Notes under the pieces: model-generated
What the model was told of the DNA's origin: nothing
The model's input: the letters and a program-made list of their open reading frames with translations, nothing else
Database searches by the model: none
Shown: in pieces, positions 25,902 through 34,997 of the stretch
How the letters are laid out: every line of letters starts with the position of its first letter
Position numbering within the stretch: the first letter of the stretch is position 1
From: CAYUMU01 sp964445985
Lineage (GTDB): Bacteria > Planctomycetota > Planctomycetia > Pirellulales > S012-138
Reading direction: 5' to 3'
DNA: 64,000 bases
Assembly: GCA_964445985.1 (NCBI GenBank)
Contig: CAYUMU010000011.1
Coordinates: 39,841-103,840, forward strand
Translations under genes and position numbers: made by a program

Positions 25902-28609
25902 CAAACACGCGGCCCCAGCCAGAACAATTTTGGCACGTGCTTCCCTTGCCCGCGGTATTGGATGAGTTGGATGCCGTTGATTCGGGGCTCAGTGATGACG
26001 AGGCGAGTTTGCGATTGCAGCGGTACGGCCGCAACCGCCTTCCCGAGCGCAAGCCCCCTTCGGTGGGCGAGACCCTGCTCCGGCAGTTCTACAACCCGCT
26101 GATGTACATTCTGCTCATCGCGGCCGTGGTGGCGTTGGCCATCGGAGATCTGAAGGACGGCATCTTTATCGCGATCGCGCTGGCAATCAACGCGGCCATC
26201 GGCGGTCACCAGGAGTGGAACGCCGAGCGCAGCAGCTTGGCCTTGCGACGGTTACTGCGAATTCGCGCCGCCGTCCAGCGCGATGGCGATATTCGAGATA
26301 TTCCCGCCGAGGATCTCGTTCCCGGCGACGTCATTTGGCTGGAGTCGGGAAATCGCGTCCCGGCCGACGTTCGGCTGCTGGAAACGACGGGGTTGGAAAT
26401 CGACGAGTCGCTGTTAACGGGCGAATCGATCGCGGTGAAGAAAGATCCCGATTGGAAGGGAGACGCCAACGCCCCCCTGGGAGACCGCGCCAACATGGCC
26501 TTCGCCGGCGCGATCGTCACGCGCGGGCGGGGAAAGGGGCTAGTTGTTGCCACGGGAACAGCCACGAATGTTGGTCAGTTGGCGCTGGACGTGGTCGGCA
26601 CGGCCGGCGGCAGGTCGCCATTGATGACGCGCATGGATCGGTTCTCGAAGATTATCGCCGTCAGCACGTTCGCCATCGCCGCGATCATTGGCACCCTGGG
26701 AATCCTGTCCGGGCATACGCCTTATGAGATGCTCTTATTTGGCATTGCGTTGGCCGTGGCGGCGATTCCTTCGGGTTTGCCCGTCGCCATGACCGTGGCC
26801 CTGGCCGTGGCCATGACGCGGATGGCGCGGCGAAATGTGATCGTGCGGCGATTGGCGGCGGTGGAAGGCTTGGGAAGTTGCACGCTGGTCGCGACGGACA
26901 AGACCGGAACCTTGACGGTCAACGAGCTGACGATCCGGGAAATTCTGCTGGCCAACGGAGACCGCCTGGCGGTCACCGGAGAAGGCTTTACTCCGCATGG
27001 CCTGGTTCTTCGCGGTGATCAGCCCGTCAGTCCCGGAAGTTGTCCGGAATTGGACGCGCTGGTGCGAGCCGGCGTGCTTTGCAACGAGGCGCATCTGCAC
27101 ACGCGGGCGCGCGGCTGGGAATGGCATGGCGACGCCGTGGATATCGCCCTGCTGGCTTTGGGGCACAAGTTGGGCTGGCAGCGCGAACTGGTCACGGAGG
27201 AGTTTGCCCAGGTGGGCGCGATCCCGTTTGAGTCCGAAAACCAGTACGCCGCCACCTTCAATCAAGTCGGAAACGAGACGCGGGCCTTTGTCAAAGGTTC
27301 GCCGGAACGGGTGCTCTGCTTGTGCCGCGGGCACGACGATCATGCCGCCTGGACGGCGGATTGGGAGGTGGCCGCTCAAGACATGGCCCGGCGTGGATAT
27401 CGGGTGCTGGCCCTGGCGGCAGGCCCCGCCCGCATCGTACCCGGCCACCCTCCCGCGGAGCCGGTCGGACTATCGTTTCTGGGATTCGTGGGCATGCTCG
27501 ACCCGTTGCGCGCGGGTGTGCGAGACGCCATTCAATCGTGCCGAGAAGCGGGCGTTGAGGTGGCGATGATCACGGGCGATCACCGCATCACCGCCCTGGC
27601 GATTGCCCGCGATCTGGGGTTGGCCCAACAAGAATCCCAGGTGGTTTCTGGAACGGCGTTGGCGGACAAGTCGCCCGAGGAGCTCGTCGAGATCGTGCGG
27701 ACGGCCCGCGTTTTCGCCCGCGTGGCACCGCGGCAAAAACTTGAGATTGTCGAGGCGGCGCAAAACGCGGGGCATTTTGTCGCGGTCACCGGCGATGGCG
27801 CGAACGATGCCCCGGCGCTTCGCAAGGCCAATATTGGCGTGGCGATGGGCAGAGGCGGGACCGACGTGGCCCGCGAAACGGCGGAGTTGGTTCTCAGCGA
27901 CGACAATTTCGCCTCCATCGTGGCGGGAATTGACGAAGGGCGCATCGCTTACGACAACATCCGCAAGGTGGTGTTCCTCCTGATCTCGACGGGGGCGACC
28001 GAACTGTTGATCATGTTCATGGCGATCGCGACGGGAATGCCCCTGCCGCTGATCCCGGTGCAACTGCTGTGGCTGAACCTCATCACCAGCGGCATTCAAG
28101 ACCTGGCCCTGGCGTTCGAACCGGGCGAGGGAGACACGCTGCGCCGCGGACCAAGGCCCCCCCACGAAGGGATCTTCAATCAAATCATGATTGAACGCCT
28201 GCTGGTCAGTTCGGTAACGATGGCGGTTGTCGGCTTCGGCGCGTTCTACTGGATGGTTGAATACGGCGGCTGGAAGGATCGAGTACCGGAAGCCCGCAAT
28301 ATCTTGCTGCTCTTGATGGTGCTCTTTGAGAACTTCCATCTCGGCAATTGCCGTTCGGAAACGAAGTCCGCATTCGCCCTGTCGCCTTTCCGCAGTCCCA
28401 CGCTCCTGTACGGCGCCATCGGCGCCTTTCTGATTCACCTGGCCGCGATGCATGTGCCGTTTATTCAAGCCGTTCTGGAGACGGGGTCCGTATCCATGGG
28501 AACATGGCTGGTGCTTGTGCCCTTGGCCGTGCTCATCGTGCCGGCGATTGAGCTTCACAAATGGACCTGGCAAAAGCGGCAGCGGCAACGCGGTGAACGT
28601 ACTGCCTGA
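25898..28609 (+). CDS. Cation-translocating P-type ATPase (P2-like)
   Basis: 903 residues. N-terminal cation-ATPase domain (about 10-80), actuator loop with TGES at 174-177, IPSGLP in TM4 (about 290-295), phosphorylation site DKTGT at 334-338, GDGANDAP in the P domain, and about ten membrane helices. TM6 reads WLNLITSGIQDLALAFEP, unlike the NLVTDG of calcium pumps, so ion specificity is uncertain (Ca, Na/K or Mg remain possible). It starts at TTG 25898 nine bases after AGGAG; the next in-frame ATG would delete the conserved N-terminal domain. It is possibly coupled to the short upstream frame. Confidence 0.92.
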   Translation: MTNTRPQPEQFWHVLPLPAVLDELDAVDSGLSDDEASLRLQRYGRNRLPERKPPSVGETLLRQFYNPLMYILLIAAVVALAIGDLKDGIFIAIALAINAAIGGHQEWNAERSSLALRRLLRIRAAVQRDGDIRDIPAEDLVPGDVIWLESGNRVPADVRLLETTGLEIDESLLTGESIAVKKDPDWKGDANAPLGDRANMAFAGAIVTRGRGKGLVVATGTATNVGQLALDVVGTAGGRSPLMTRMDRFSKIIAVSTFAIAAIIGTLGILSGHTPYEMLLFGIALAVAAIPSGLPVAMTVALAVAMTRMARRNVIVRRLAAVEGLGSCTLVATDKTGTLTVNELTIREILLANGDRLAVTGEGFTPHGLVLRGDQPVSPGSCPELDALVRAGVLCNEAHLHTRARGWEWHGDAVDIALLALGHKLGWQRELVTEEFAQVGAIPFESENQYAATFNQVGNETRAFVKGSPERVLCLCRGHDDHAAWTADWEVAAQDMARRGYRVLALAAGPARIVPGHPPAEPVGLSFLGFVGMLDPLRAGVRDAIQSCREAGVEVAMITGDHRITALAIARDLGLAQQESQVVSGTALADKSPEELVEIVRTARVFARVAPRQKLEIVEAAQNAGHFVAVTGDGANDAPALRKANIGVAMGRGGTDVARETAELVLSDDNFASIVAGIDEGRIAYDNIRKVVFLLISTGATELLIMFMAIATGMPLPLIPVQLLWLNLITSGIQDLALAFEPGEGDTLRRGPRPPHEGIFNQIMIERLLVSSVTMAVVGFGAFYWMVEYGGWKDRVPEARNILLLLMVLFENFHLGNCRSETKSAFALSPFRSPTLLYGAIGAFLIHLAAMHVPFIQAVLETGSVSMGTWLVLVPLAVLIVPAIELHKWTWQKRQRQRGERTA

Positions 28610-28662
28610 TCCGGCCGCATGAGAGTATGGCGGCCCCGCGGCAGCGGCCGCTTAGCCCCTCG

Positions 28663-28680
28663 CCGCATTGTGGCAGGCCA
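28663..28680. repeat. Half copy of the GGCAGGC palindrome repeat
   Basis: CCGCATTGTGGCAGGCCA matches one arm of the repeats at 25179-25210 and 63952-63983. Confidence 0.5.
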
Positions 28681-28696
28681 CGGATGCTGGGATCTA

Positions 28697-29041
28697 TCAA
28701 GATTCCGGCTGGGTGGCACAGGCCACCCGGCCGATACCGGGCTGGCCTCGCGGATGCTTCCGTTTGTCATCCTCGGACCACTTCGCGTACCGCTCGACTT
28801 CGGCCCAATCCCGATAGGCCCTCAACACCATTTCGCGGATTGACGGCGCCGGCCGGTACGTCGCGTGCCCCAGCGACTCGTAGGCTTTGGCGAACCGCTC
28901 AACTAGCGATTCTTCGGCCCATACGACTCCAGACCCAACTCCCGCTGATGCTTCTGAATATCCGCGAAATGACTTAGCAAACGATTCTTTTGCTCCGCCG
29001 TAAAGGGTCCGTATGTTCTCTCGTACGGTTTCGAGGAGTCT
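28697..29041 (-). pseudogene. Open frame 'B', second half of a decayed small gene
   Basis: A stop-free frame lacking a convincing start codon, in the -1 frame relative to the 67-residue ORF it overlaps. The part from EESLVERFAKAYESLG through SIREMVLRAYRDWAEV looks protein-like, which the upstream part in this frame does not. It is best read as the continuation of the upstream ORF after a frameshift. Function unknown. Confidence 0.35.
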
Positions 29042-29106
29042 TCACTGGATGGCTTTTCGCTGCTTGGGGTTTTGTCGGAGTTCGATGGCTGCGGAATGGA
29101 TGGCAT
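28903..29106 (-). CDS. Small hypothetical ORF 'A', possibly frameshifted
   Basis: 67 residues, start MPSIPQPS. It has a Ser/Pro/Glu-rich first half and a helical second half FTAEQKNRLLSHFADIQKHQ. The second half resembles a frame just upstream at about 29150-29210 (LPAEQGNRWLRQFAEIQRR), suggesting a local tandem duplication. The frame stops at 28903 and coding character appears to continue in the -1 frame. No family was recognised. Confidence 0.4.
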   Translation of the reverse strand: MPSIPQPSNSDKTPSSEKPSSEDSSKPYERTYGPFTAEQKNRLLSHFADIQKHQRELGLESYGPKNR

Positions 29107-29206
29107 CGCTGATCGGTCCTCTTAGGTTGGCGAACTGGTCGAAGATTTGAAATTCATCGGCCGCCGTTGAATCTCCGCGAACTGCCTTAACCAACGGTTC
29201 CCTTGC

Positions 29207-29566
29207 TCAGCGGGTAAAGCGATACCGGTAGTTGGCCGGGTCGAGGTTGAGGTCTTCCAGATACCACTGGTAGGCCTCGTAGAAGCCGCCTTGCTCCATG
29301 GGGCCGAGGAAGCGGTACTGGTTGAGTCGCGTGCCGTAGTAATTGTTGTCGCCGCCCGGCCGGCCCTTGCTGGTGGTGGTGCCCACGCTCGACTGTTTGG
29401 TGAAGGTGTCGCTGCGGGCGTCGTAGCTGAGGATTTTGGGTTCCAGCCGCAGTCGCGAGGCTTCGGCCAAGGTGCGGGCCTGTTGCACGGAATCGGCCGT
29501 TTGAGCCTGGGCCGTGGCGGTCAGGCAAACCAAGGCAACGAGCGCGGCGCCAATGTGAGCCGACAT
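29207..29566 (-). CDS. Small exported hypothetical protein
   Basis: 119 residues from the ATG at 29566. The signal peptide (about 1-22, ALVALVCLTATAQAQ) is followed by a helical segment and a Gly/Tyr-rich region (GGDNNYYGTRLNQYRFLG) ending YRYRFTR. It is likely periplasmic or surface-associated. No family was recognised. The open frame extends to 29635, but that start would bury the signal peptide. Confidence 0.6.
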   Translation of the reverse strand: MSAHIGAALVALVCLTATAQAQTADSVQQARTLAEASRLRLEPKILSYDARSDTFTKQSSVGTTTSKGRPGGDNNYYGTRLNQYRFLGPMEQGGFYEAYQWYLEDLNLDPANYRYRFTR

Positions 29567-29695
29567 GGAGAATTGGCCCTGTTCCCCCCGGAAACGAAGA
29601 TGGGAAATGGCAACAAACGCGAGCGGGGGCGGCATCGCGATGCATTTTAAGGTAGTTGCGCGGTGAAGGAATGTCTACCAGCAAACGGGGGGCAC

Positions 29696-29724
29696 TTGTT
29701 TCACCTGGGTTGCTGCTTTAGAAT
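29696..29724 (+). promoter_or_regulatory. Predicted sigma-70-type promoter for the leader RNA
   Basis: -35 TTGTTT at 29696-29701, a 17-bp spacer, and -10 TAGAAT at 29719-29724. Transcription would start near 29731. Confidence 0.5.
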
Positions 29725-29730
29725 CGAAAC

Positions 29731-29919
29731 CAGTTAGGGATTTGTGGCCGCTTGCAGCCTAGCACGCCCCGCGCCTAAGCCGGCGGGGTCTTTGAAGTGC
29801 GAATCTGCTAAAGTGTCATCGCTCGCGAGAGGAAACGCCGCTTGGTTGGCGTACTTGAACTTGTGGGCGATCACCTGAACATTCACGCCGCGAGGGCCTA
29901 TCCCCCCGCGGCGTTTTTT
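29731..29919 (+). ncRNA. Structured leader RNA or sRNA, candidate riboswitch/attenuator
   Basis: About 190 nt between a good promoter and a strong intrinsic terminator, upstream of a Cys/Met PLP enzyme. Visible helices: CCCCGC/GCGGGG (29767-29772 with 29783-29788); ATCGCTC/GGGCGAT (29818-29824 with 29865-29871) enclosing ACGCC/GGCGT (29835-29839 with 29848-29852); then the terminator. The segment ACGCCGC at 29835-29841 can alternatively pair with the terminator's 3' arm, a plausible antiterminator. It does not match any riboswitch consensus I can recall (SAM-I, SAM-II, SAH and cobalamin were considered). It could also be a free-standing sRNA. Confidence 0.45.
29886..29919 (+). terminator. Intrinsic terminator
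   Basis: Stem CGCCGCG/CGCGGCG (29886-29892 with 29907-29913), extended by internal AGGG/CCCC pairing, followed directly by six T residues at 29914-29919. Confidence 0.8.
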
Positions 29920-30053
29920 GTTCCGGCAATCCCTGTGGGGAAACTGCGGTTTCTCTGCCGGATGAAGCCTGCTGCCTGAGGCGCCTTGGGGCGAGCAGGT
30001 GCGTGCATCGGGTGGGGGGGCCGCGCAACGTCCTGCCGCCGAGGTTGCCAGTC

Positions 30054-31301
30054 ATGCACGAAGAACATCTCACCCGTGGCCATTCCGAGCTCGCCGGCGA
30101 CACGCCCGAGGTTGCCGATCTGCAAGATTTCGGCACTTCCACCCTGGCGGTGCATGCGGGCGAATGCCACCAGAAGCCGGGCGACGCGCTCACCGATCCC
30201 ATTTTTTGCGCGGCCACCTACACTTTTGCCAACACGCAAAGCGTGATCGATTTCATCGAGCAAAAGCAGGTTCGCGAAGAGTATGGCCGGTACGGGAACC
30301 CGGGTGAGCGGGTGGTGGAACGCAAGTTGGCCGCGCTTGAAGGGGGCGAAATGGCCGTGCTGTTTTCCACCGGCATGGCGGCGATGGTGGGCCTGCTGAT
30401 GGCCAAGCTCAATGCCGGCGACGAGATCATTTTCTTCGACGAATGCTACCACCGCAGCCGGGAGTTTTGCCGCCAGCACCTGGCCCGCTTTGGCGTGGTG
30501 ACCAAAGAAGTTCGCGCGTGCGACTATCAGGCCATGGAGGCCGCGATTGGCCCACGGACCAAGATTTTGGTGAGCGAGTCGCCGACGAATCCGCACCTGA
30601 GCTGCATCGACCTGGAGCGGTTCGGCGAGATTGGCCGCAGGCACGGGGTGGAAACTCTGATCGACGCCACGCTGGGCACGCCCTACAACCTGCGGCCGCT
30701 GGCAGCCGGGATTGATTACGTGCTGCACTCGGCCACCAAGTACCTGGCCGGGCATAACGATTTGCTGGCCGGGGTGGTGGTGGGTTCGGCGGAAAAGATG
30801 GAGCCGGTTCGTAAGCTCCGTGGCATCATGGGGGCGATCAACTCGCCGCATAATATTTACTTGCTGCAGCGGGGACTCAAGACATTTGAACTGCGGATGC
30901 AGCGTCACAATCAGAACGGCCTGGCGGTGGCGCGGTTTTTGGCAGCCCATCCGCGGGTGGAAAAGGTGTATTACCCTGGGCTGGAAACGCACCCTTATTA
31001 TGGGGTGGCCCAACAGACGATGCGGGGCTTCGGCGGCCTGGTGACGTTTCTGGTGAAAGACGCCGATTGGCGACAAACGGCCAACGTGGTGGATGCCGTG
31101 ACGATTCCGCGAATTGGGCCGAGCCTGGGCGGCGTGGAATCGTTGATCGAGCAGCCGCTGGTGATGAGCTACTACGAATGCCCCGCGGAAGATCGCAAGG
31201 CGTACGGCATCCACGACAACATGATCCGGCTATCGTGCGGGATTGAAGACACCGAGGATTTGGTGGCCGATTTGAAACAGGCCCTGGAGCGGTTGGGCTA
31301 G
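30054..31301 (+). CDS. Cys/Met-metabolism PLP-dependent enzyme (cystathionine gamma-synthase family)
   Basis: 415 residues. The fold-type I signature surrounds the PLP lysine in HSATKYLAGHNDLLAG (about residues 222-237). Upstream are LFSTGMAAMVGLL (the cofactor phosphate-binding turn), YGRYGNPGERVVE near the active site, and SESPTNPH with the conserved Asn. The family covers cystathionine gamma-synthase, gamma- and beta-lyases and O-acyl-homoserine sulfhydrylases, which sequence alone does not separate. Start ATG 30054 is chosen from a GAGG upstream. A structured leader with terminator ends 135 bp before it, suggesting regulation by attenuation. Confidence 0.88.
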   Translation: MHEEHLTRGHSELAGDTPEVADLQDFGTSTLAVHAGECHQKPGDALTDPIFCAATYTFANTQSVIDFIEQKQVREEYGRYGNPGERVVERKLAALEGGEMAVLFSTGMAAMVGLLMAKLNAGDEIIFFDECYHRSREFCRQHLARFGVVTKEVRACDYQAMEAAIGPRTKILVSESPTNPHLSCIDLERFGEIGRRHGVETLIDATLGTPYNLRPLAAGIDYVLHSATKYLAGHNDLLAGVVVGSAEKMEPVRKLRGIMGAINSPHNIYLLQRGLKTFELRMQRHNQNGLAVARFLAAHPRVEKVYYPGLETHPYYGVAQQTMRGFGGLVTFLVKDADWRQTANVVDAVTIPRIGPSLGGVESLIEQPLVMSYYECPAEDRKAYGIHDNMIRLSCGIEDTEDLVADLKQALERLG

Positions 31302-31304
31302 AAA

Positions 31305-32096
31305 CTAAGATCCCTGCGTATGACCATGGATGGAATAGCACCGTTTACACACATGAAAATACACTACGATAAAGTAGTTAAAGAATCCATTGGATCGTCG
31401 TACATCTTCCACAGTCTCAATGATCGGTAATTCATTGGTAGGATCGTTGCGGATAGCCGCAATCACGTGCATCCGCTTGCCATGCGATGAACAGTTTTCA
31501 TTGCGGCACACGATCCCCTCGTCCCCCTGCGGAAGATAGGGCTTTCCTCCAAACTGATGCGCCCAGGTGCGCATCACTTCGAAAGTCCTCGCAGAAACGT
31601 CATGCCCCACGTGGAACTCCAAGAGACGCTTGCGGGCGGCGGTCAACTTGGGAGCAGGCTCAGCCGATAACAGCTTGACCACCGTCTTGGGCAATTGAGA
31701 AACCCCAAACAAATCGATGGGGCGGCGTTTGAATGCGGCCGGAAAGTTCGGGTAGGGAAATGTCGGATCGCGTTTTTTCTTTTCTATGGTTGAGGATGGC
31801 TCGCCCTCGATGGCGAGGATCTCGACACGCTGATCGTCCACGAGTCGATAGTCGATGGATTTGCAGCAGGGGACGCACCAATACAGCGTCAACCGTCGCA
31901 TTCCGGAAAAGATGGGTCGCCCTTGCTTGGTGACAAAGCGGGGGTCGTTCGCGTCCAGATCCCAGAATAAATAGAGTGGCTCGTCGCAGCGAGGGCAGAC
32001 CGCTTGGTCATGCGTGGGAGGTCCACCCTGCCAATGATCGTGGCGGTGGGCGGGATCGTGGCGAACGATAAACGACTCAAGAAGTTTGAGGCCCAT
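31305..32096 (-). CDS. Hypothetical protein with paired-cysteine zinc-ribbon motifs
   Basis: 263 residues, convergent with the PLP enzyme and only 3 bp from its stop. Four cysteine pairs are spread along it: CPRC (about residue 34), CVPCC (about 73), CRNENC (about 200) and CKRC (about 250). This spacing could fold one or two zinc ribbons. The N-terminus is His-rich (RHDPAHRHDHW). No family was identified. Flanking DNA looks less GC-rich than the core genome. Confidence 0.6.
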   Translation of the reverse strand: MGLKLLESFIVRHDPAHRHDHWQGGPPTHDQAVCPRCDEPLYLFWDLDANDPRFVTKQGRPIFSGMRRLTLYWCVPCCKSIDYRLVDDQRVEILAIEGEPSSTIEKKKRDPTFPYPNFPAAFKRRPIDLFGVSQLPKTVVKLLSAEPAPKLTAARKRLLEFHVGHDVSARTFEVMRTWAHQFGGKPYLPQGDEGIVCRNENCSSHGKRMHVIAAIRNDPTNELPIIETVEDVRRSNGFFNYFIVVYFHVCKRCYSIHGHTQGS

Positions 32097-32188
32097 GCTT
32101 TATTTCACCTCTTCTTTCCTGTTAATCTATTCCGCATATATCGTGTTTGAATTTGCAATTATTACACGTTGGTGAGGTCGGGTATCCA

Positions 32189-32329
32189 ATGTATGTCCGC
32201 ATTCTTCTGGCACAGGGTGGCGAACCGGACTTTTCGTCGCTCGGCACATCGCTGATCGTATCGTCTATCATCGTAGCTATCGGAGGGATGGTTTCGGCCT
32301 GGATTCTCACGCATAGGAAGGACAAGTAA
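32189..32329 (+). CDS. Possible 46-residue single-span membrane protein
   Basis: A frame from ATG 32189 (GAGG about 13 bases upstream) encodes a short N-terminus and one hydrophobic helix, SLIVSSIIVAIGGMVSAWIL, ending in HRKDK. The positive tail suggests a C-in orientation. The rest of the ~390-bp gap (32097-32482) shows nothing else. It may be a chance ORF. Confidence 0.3.
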   Translation: MYVRILLAQGGEPDFSSLGTSLIVSSIIVAIGGMVSAWILTHRKDK

Positions 32330-32482
32330 ACGTTCGAGCGAGCCGAAGAATAGCTTCTCGCCATGCAGTTCGCGTCCAAGCCGATGTTCATTACAGAGCC
32401 GTATCCGCGCGGTTCGAATGCCAACCGGCCAAGCCCCCCTGGACGGAGAGGCTTGGCCGTGATGGCGATGGCGCGGTAGGTG

Positions 32483-34051
32483 TCAGGCCATTTCCAGGTG
32501 GTCCACAAAGCTGACCAGGCCGCTGCAGCGGATGGGGTGTTGCAGTTTTCGCACGGCCTTGGCTTCGATCTGGCGGACCCGTTCGCGGGTGACCGAGAAG
32601 ATTTTGCCGACTTCTTCCAGCGTGTAAGTGTAGCCGTCGGTGAGGCCGTAACGCAGGCGGATGATTTCTCGTTCGCGGTAGTTGAGCGATTCCAGGGCGT
32701 CGGCGATGCGGCTCTTGAGCATGTCGTTGGTGAGGTCTTGGAGGGGATCGACTTCCCGTTCGTCTTCCACAAACTCGCCGAAGAAGCTGTCGTCGTGATC
32801 GCCCACCGGTTGGTCGAGCGACAGCGGCTGACGGGTCATTTTGAGCACGCAGCGGGTTTCTTCCAACGTGAGGCCGGTGCCTTCGGCGGTTTCTTCGATG
32901 GTGGGCTCGCGGCCGTATTCTTGAATGAAGTTGCGGGTCATGGTCCGCACCCGGCTCATGGTTTCAATCATATGCACCGGCAGCCGGATCGTGCGGCTTT
33001 GGTCGGCGATGGCCCTGGTAATGGCCTGGCGAATCCACCACGTGGCGTAGGTGGAGAACTTGTAACCGCGGGCGTGCTCAAACTTATCGACCGCCCTCAT
33101 CAGGCCGGTGTTGCCTTCTTGAATGAGGTCCAAGAAGCTGAGGCCGCGGTTGCGATAGCGTTTGGCGATGGAGACCACGAGGCGGAGGTTGCCGGCCGAC
33201 AGATCGCGTTTGGCGGCGTCGTAGGCCAACCGCCAGCGGCGGCAACGCTCCACGCGGCGACGCAGCGTGGCGGGGCTGTCTTGGGTGAGCTGCATCAGGC
33301 GGCTCAATTCGCGGCGTAGCGGCGCCGCTTGCGGCACGCGGCCCAGCTCGCGAATCTGCTGCTGCAGGGCATCCATTCGCTGCGAAATTTCGCAGAGTTG
33401 GTCGTACAGCGGCAGCAAACGCTGGGTGCGCAGGCCGAGTTCTTCGACCAGTCGCATGGCGCGGCGGCGGCGGCGAGTCAAACGCTGCCAGGCGGCGCAC
33501 CGCTCGGGGCGCGGGTTGCGGTTGCTGAAGGCAACCCGGAAATCGCGCTCGTTGGCCTCGATCAGCTTTTCGAGCGTGGCTAAATTGGGAGGGAGCAGGG
33601 CGTTGATTTGTTTCTTTTCGGCGGCGTCGGTCACCGAAACATCGATGGTGCGATCCAACCGCAATTCGCCATCGCGAACCTTGCGGAGCAGCGTGACGGC
33701 CCCTTCCAGAATGAACTCGCTGGTGAGCAGGCCGTAGCGAAACAGCGTGCGGGTGTGCTCGATTTGTTTAGCCGACGAAATCTCTTCTTGCCGCGACAGC
33801 AAGGGAATCTCGCCCATCTGCATCAGGTAAACACGAACCGGGTCGTCGATCAGGTCATGGTCGCTTTCCAGTTCGTCGTCGCCGTAGGCATTGCCTTCGT
33901 CGTCGGCCGCAGCTTCTTCGTCATCGGCATCCAAGTCATCGTGATCCGAGGCGTGATCGTCCACTTCGATCTCGTCCAGTGGCTGGCGAGAAAAAGTTTC
34001 CTTGCGAGAAGCCGGCTTGGTGCTGAGCGTCTTCTTGATGTCCTTGGTCAA
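32483..34051 (-). CDS. rpoD: Primary RNA polymerase sigma factor (RpoD/SigA)
   Basis: 522 residues. A highly acidic N-terminus (about 25-70, many Asp/Glu) replaces region 1.1. Region 1.2 starts DDPVRVYLMQMG (about 69-80), and a non-conserved helical insertion occupies about 120-285. Region 2 follows with LRLVVSIAKRYRNRGLSFLD, GYKFSTYATWWIRQAITRA and the -10-reading helix. Region 3 and region 4.2 (YTLEEVGKIFSVTRERVRQI) complete the protein. The start is a TTG at 34051 behind GGGGAAA; no earlier ATG exists and the next Met falls in region 1.2. It is flanked by unrelated genes. Confidence 0.95.
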   Translation of the reverse strand: MTKDIKKTLSTKPASRKETFSRQPLDEIEVDDHASDHDDLDADDEEAAADDEGNAYGDDELESDHDLIDDPVRVYLMQMGEIPLLSRQEEISSAKQIEHTRTLFRYGLLTSEFILEGAVTLLRKVRDGELRLDRTIDVSVTDAAEKKQINALLPPNLATLEKLIEANERDFRVAFSNRNPRPERCAAWQRLTRRRRRAMRLVEELGLRTQRLLPLYDQLCEISQRMDALQQQIRELGRVPQAAPLRRELSRLMQLTQDSPATLRRRVERCRRWRLAYDAAKRDLSAGNLRLVVSIAKRYRNRGLSFLDLIQEGNTGLMRAVDKFEHARGYKFSTYATWWIRQAITRAIADQSRTIRLPVHMIETMSRVRTMTRNFIQEYGREPTIEETAEGTGLTLEETRCVLKMTRQPLSLDQPVGDHDDSFFGEFVEDEREVDPLQDLTNDMLKSRIADALESLNYREREIIRLRYGLTDGYTYTLEEVGKIFSVTRERVRQIEAKAVRKLQHPIRCSGLVSFVDHLEMA

Positions 34052-34253
34052 GGTCCGTTTCCCCAGTGAGGATCATTTTCGTGCCGCCGGACGACAAGGC
34101 CGGTCGGGCCGCGAGCGTTTGGTGAGGAGACGGAAAAGCACTCGCCGTGCCAATCGCAACGATCGCCACCAGCGTGCAATCACCTAACCTGTTGCGTCAC
34201 AATGATTAAGAAAACCAAGAGGGCCTCATTCCCCTCCTTTTGCTACGTGCCCG

Positions 34254-34997
34254 TTGTGGATATCGTTCACCAACCGTGTTGCCGGATGGGGAGAAATGGC
34301 AACAACCACCGGGACGGGGACCCCCGGTTTTGGGCGACGACCCGATCCGATGAGTCGCCCGAGGCGGGCGAAACTGGATCACCGCGCCAGCCGGCGGCCG
34401 AACCGGCGACGCCTGGCCGTTGTCTTGCAGCACGACGGCAACGCCGGGCAGAAAATAGGCTGGGGGGCTCCCCTAACGGTCGTCACCCAGAACATCGATA
34501 ACCTGCACCAGGACGCTGGCAGCACCACCGTGTACGCGGTGCATGGCACGCTGTTTGAAGTGGTGTATGCGGACCTGCGGTTCTTGCGATTGATGTCCCG
34601 TCGTGAGCTAACAGTCGTGGCCGCAAGGTTGGCGAAATTGCGGCGAGCCTGGCTTCTGCCGCTGGCGCGGCTGGTCTGGGCATTGCGTCCACTCATTGGG
34701 CTGAAATGGACAAAACTCTACCGGCCCAAACTGGTGCTATTCGGCGATGCCATGTGCGAGCCCGACTGGTCGCAGGCGGTGGCCGCGGCGCAGGCGTGCG
34801 ATTGCGTCCTCCAAGTAGGCTGCTCGGGCCAGGTGTTTCCGGCCGCCATGCTCACCCTCACGGCCAAAGAACACGGCGCGGCGGTGATCGCCATCGATCC
34901 GGAAGATACGGCGTCCGACCTTTGGCTGCGCGGCACGGCCGGCGACATGCTGCCGCGGTTGCTGCAGGCGGCTTTCGATACGGATGAACCCCATTAG
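34254..34997 (+). pseudogene. Sir2-family NAD-dependent deacylase remnant, N-terminally degraded
   Basis: The core LTVVTQNIDNLHQDAG and AVHGTL (about residues 80-105) is the sirtuin NAD/catalytic-His signature. RPKLVLFGDAM and the late VGCSGQVFPAAML with AIDPEDT match the C-terminal Rossmann part. The GAGxS motif that should open the protein is missing; upstream sequence is the rpoD promoter region. The usual CxxC zinc module is replaced by a Leu/Arg-rich stretch. Most likely an inactive fragment, though the frame is open for 247 codons. Confidence 0.65.

Noticed and set aside
29731..29919. Naming the leader RNA as a SAM, SAH or cobalamin riboswitch, or as 6S RNA
   Set aside because: None of the consensus elements I know for those classes could be aligned; only the helices and terminator are supported.
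29898..31214. 438-codon minus-strand frame opposite the PLP enzyme
   Set aside because: Antisense of a gene with an unmistakable PLP-lysine signature.
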